Part shown: piece by piece, positions 7,512 to 8,726 of the stretch | Position numbering within the stretch: the stretch's first letter is position 1 | Layout of the letters: every line of letters starts with the position of its first letter | NCBI GenBank assembly: GCA_947461495.1 | Contig: CANHLV010000056.1 | Coordinates: 1 to 8,726, forward strand | DNA length: 8,726 nucleotides | Direction of reading: 5' to 3' | Origin: Chitinophagaceae bacterium | GTDB taxonomy: Bacteria; Bacteroidota; Bacteroidia; Chitinophagales; Chitinophagaceae | The notes under the pieces: model-generated | Database searches by the model: none | Seen by the model: the letters and a program-made list of their open reading frames with translations, nothing else | What the model was told of the DNA's origin: nothing | Translations under genes and position numbers: made by a program

Positions 7512-8249
7512 CTATGGTAATTTATTATACTCCTTAATATAGTGTTGTAATTTAAATGTTAGATTTTCGCGTTTGCGGTATTTATCTTTTATATATTTTT
7601 CCTGGTCTTCATCCTCTAACATGAGCTTATAAACTTCCGGATGATCTGACATCATTTTTTCCAATTCTTTACTTTTCCCATTTTTCAAAGAAGCATCCAA
7701 ATCTTCGATTTCACCATCCACGCCTTTTGAAGCATAGTCAAAATATCCACCTTGACCACTCATTCCAAACAATAAAGAAAATGTGCTATCCTTATTTACA
7801 GTGCCTGAACAATCTCTTGTTCTTACATACTGGGTAATCTTTCCCAGAACAATAACGATGTATGCGTCTTTATCCGTCAACCTATGCAACATGCCATATT
7901 TGTCGCAAAAACCCCAATATTCTGAAGCCAATTCTTTAACGCTTACTTTATCTATGACGCCGTTTTTATCAACGGTATAAGATGCTTTTCCCATAATTTC
8001 AGTCCGGCCTTTACTCAATAAAATATTGGGAGCAGGATTATTATTAACATAATCCTGATAGGTTTTATAAAAATGATTTGAAGTTGGCTTCTCTAAATTA
8101 GGAGTCGTCTGAATGCCTTTAGATGTATTGACTTTATCCATGAATTTATCAAACCTAGGATCTGTTTTAGTGTCTTTTTGAGCGTAGCAAAAAGTAGTTC
8201 CAGTTAACATAGCAGCAAAAACAATTAGAAAGATTTTGTTTTGTTTCAT
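7512..8249 (-). CDS. Secreted hypothetical protein
   Basis: I do not recognise a named family for this 245-residue protein. Residues 1-23 form a Sec signal peptide: a lysine, then hydrophobic residues 6-20, with likely cleavage at YA|QK. The single Cys at 21 does not sit in a lipobox, so a periplasmic or secreted soluble protein is more likely than a lipoprotein. The mature part has a polar linker (25-57), then HFYKTYQDYVNNNPAP (59-74). A beta-rich region at about 88-165 contains YTVDKNGVIDKVSV, SEYWGFCDKYG and DAYIVIVLGKITQYV. The C-terminal tail from about 180 is strongly charged and probably helical. C115 and C147 could form a disulfide. The WGF segment and the preceding FYKTYQDY/NP pattern resemble small secreted hypotheticals I associate with Bacteroidota, but I cannot name a domain. 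It appears monocistronic, with its own candidate promoter and terminator. Confidence 0.85.
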   Translation of the reverse strand: MKQNKIFLIVFAAMLTGTTFCYAQKDTKTDPRFDKFMDKVNTSKGIQTTPNLEKPTSNHFYKTYQDYVNNNPAPNILLSKGRTEIMGKASYTVDKNGVIDKVSVKELASEYWGFCDKYGMLHRLTDKDAYIVIVLGKITQYVRTRDCSGTVNKDSTFSLLFGMSGQGGYFDYASKGVDGEIEDLDASLKNGKSKELEKMMSDHPEVYKLMLEDEDQEKYIKDKYRKRENLTFKLQHYIKEYNKLP

Positions 8250-8505
8250 TTTTAGTTGATTATGGATTTATTATTTATTGAAAAAGTCCATTTTTTTAAG
8301 GGCTATTATATTTATTAATATTACGCGTTAGATAGCAAATATATTAATGTTTATTAAAACAACATTCCAATCAAATTTATGGTTATTGAAATATTAATTG
8401 AATAGCTGTTGTTAACTGACGAGAGTTTTTAGATCAGAGAAATCAACATTCATAGTAACTCAGTCTAAAGCAAAAGAGTTTCTTTTTTTCAAAAGTCTAT
8501 AAACT
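8250..8505. other. AT-rich upstream region without a gene
   Basis: Apart from the candidate promoter, I see no coding sequence here. The frames are broken by frequent stops on both strands, and the longest ATG-started frames are only a few codons. Base composition is extreme: 10 G+C in the 60 bases 8341-8400. A small AAAAGA-GTT-TCTTTT hairpin at 8473-8487 is too weak to call as a terminator. Confidence 0.6.
8336..8362 (-). promoter_or_regulatory. Candidate Bacteroidota-type promoter for the secreted-protein gene
   Basis: On the - strand, TATATTTG at 8343-8336 matches the Bacteroidota -7 consensus TAnnTTTG exactly. A TTG at 8362-8360 lies 16 bases upstream as a possible -33 element, slightly closer than usual; another TTG lies 24 bases upstream. 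Transcription would begin near 8329, giving a leader of about 80 bases before the ATG at 8249. The region is very AT-rich, so a chance match is possible. Confidence 0.45.
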
Positions 8506-8542
8506 AAAAAAGCGCCTAAATACTCGATTTAGACGCTTTTTT
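8506..8542 (-). terminator. Strong intrinsic terminator for a transcript entering from the right
   Basis: The arms are 8506-8521 (AAAAAAGCGCCTAAAT) and 8527-8542 (ATTTAGACGCTTTTTT), with a 5-base loop. Read on the - strand, the only non-Watson-Crick position (8515/8533) becomes a G-U pair, giving a continuous 16-bp stem with flanking A and T runs. Read on the + strand it is a C-A mismatch. The structure therefore suits a - strand transcript better, although no complete - strand gene is visible to its right. The nearest + strand gene ends at 3305, so it does not serve the visible + strand genes. Confidence 0.75.
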
Positions 8543-8552
8543 ATTCATTGTC

Positions 8553-8566
8553 TGCGGAGAGAGAGG
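8553..8566 (-). other. tRNA-Ser 3'-end-like sequence, possible attachment-site core
   Basis: Read on the - strand the 14 bases are CCTCTCTCTCCGCA, which resembles the 3' acceptor strand of a tRNA-Ser (TCTCTCC, discriminator G, no full encoded CCA). The resemblance stops there. The T-loop sequence TTCRANY and a T-stem are absent in the bases beyond, so this is not an intact tRNA. It lies 10 bp from the - strand terminator, where a tRNA 3' end would normally be. A tRNA remnant left by site-specific integration would explain both facts. A short chance match, or an unrelated TGCGG/CCGCA hairpin (8553-8579), remains possible. Confidence 0.35.
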
Positions 8567-8726
8567 TACTCACACCGCATATACTATTTTACTGATTATC
8601 AATTAGTTGTCGTTGTTCATGACGCGTCAACGTCACAAGTTGCAAAATGTTTTTTGGCAGGGCGACCGTTAATGCCAAAATCCCTCTTACAACGGTTCAA
8701 ATTTAGAAAGAATCCCGAACCTAAAC
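8567..8726. other. Unassigned higher-G+C DNA at the window edge
   Basis: No gene can be assigned. By count, 41 of 90 bases in 8611-8700 are G or C, far above the AT-rich stretch at 8341-8400. A perfect 10-bp palindrome, TGACGCGTCA (8620-8629), is followed by another CGTCA at 8631-8635. One - strand frame is open from the edge to a TGA at 8617 (35 residues, ending in HFATCDVDAS). A + strand frame is open from 8459 to the edge but has no ATG before about 8670. Both may be chance, and I recognise neither as a known protein. Confidence 0.4.

Noticed and set aside
8553..8579. TGCGG...CCGCA hairpin as a separate regulatory RNA structure
   Set aside because: The stem is only 5 bp with a 17-base loop. 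It is too weak to call and overlaps the better-supported tRNA-tail reading.
8553..8640. An intact tRNA-Ser on the - strand
   Set aside because: Only the acceptor-end bases fit. No TTCRANY T-loop, T-stem, anticodon arm or D-arm can be placed in the following bases.
1..8726. CRISPR array, insertion sequence or rRNA gene
   Set aside because: I saw no regularly spaced direct repeats, transposase-like frame or rRNA-like sequence on either strand.

Overview
The window looks like chromosomal DNA of a Bacteroidota member, plausibly Chitinophagaceae. It is AT-rich, start codons are preceded by A-rich stretches instead of Shine-Dalgarno sequences, one exact TAnnTTTG -7 promoter element is visible, and dxr and rseP are direct neighbours. 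The lineage is inferred from these traits and was not tested by a search.

Positions 1-3305, + strand: a tight cluster for nucleotide-activated heptose and glycan assembly. A GT4-type glycosyltransferase (5' end outside the window) is followed by hddA (D,D-heptose-7-phosphate kinase), gmhA (sedoheptulose-7-phosphate isomerase) and an hddC-like sugar-1-phosphate nucleotidyltransferase. GmhA makes D-glycero-D-manno-heptose 7-phosphate, HddA phosphorylates C1, a GmhB phosphatase (not in the window) removes the 7-phosphate, and HddC transfers a nucleotide to give GDP-heptose. The glycosyltransferase may use this sugar or another one in the same surface polysaccharide.

Positions 3341-7341, - strand: three genes in the order dxr, rseP, MacB/FtsX-type ABC permease. 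Dxr is the committed enzyme of the MEP isoprenoid pathway and RseP is an inner-membrane site-2 protease. They are 46 bp apart and probably co-transcribed. The permease follows after a 163-bp gap that holds a long imperfect inverted repeat. The permease and hddC converge with 35 bp between them.

Positions 7342-8726: a secreted protein of unknown function (- strand) with a clear 3' terminator and a candidate promoter, then 477 bp without a confident gene. That last stretch holds a strong hairpin terminator best suited to the - strand. Next to it is a 14-bp sequence resembling the 3' end of a tRNA-Ser, and beyond that lies DNA of clearly higher G+C with a CGTCA palindrome. This arrangement would fit the chromosomal-side attachment junction of an element integrated in a tRNA gene, but no integrase is visible.

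Most of the window is ordinary housekeeping and cell-envelope content. The right edge and the unrecognised secreted protein are the parts most worth following up. I found no convincing evidence of an undescribed multi-gene system.
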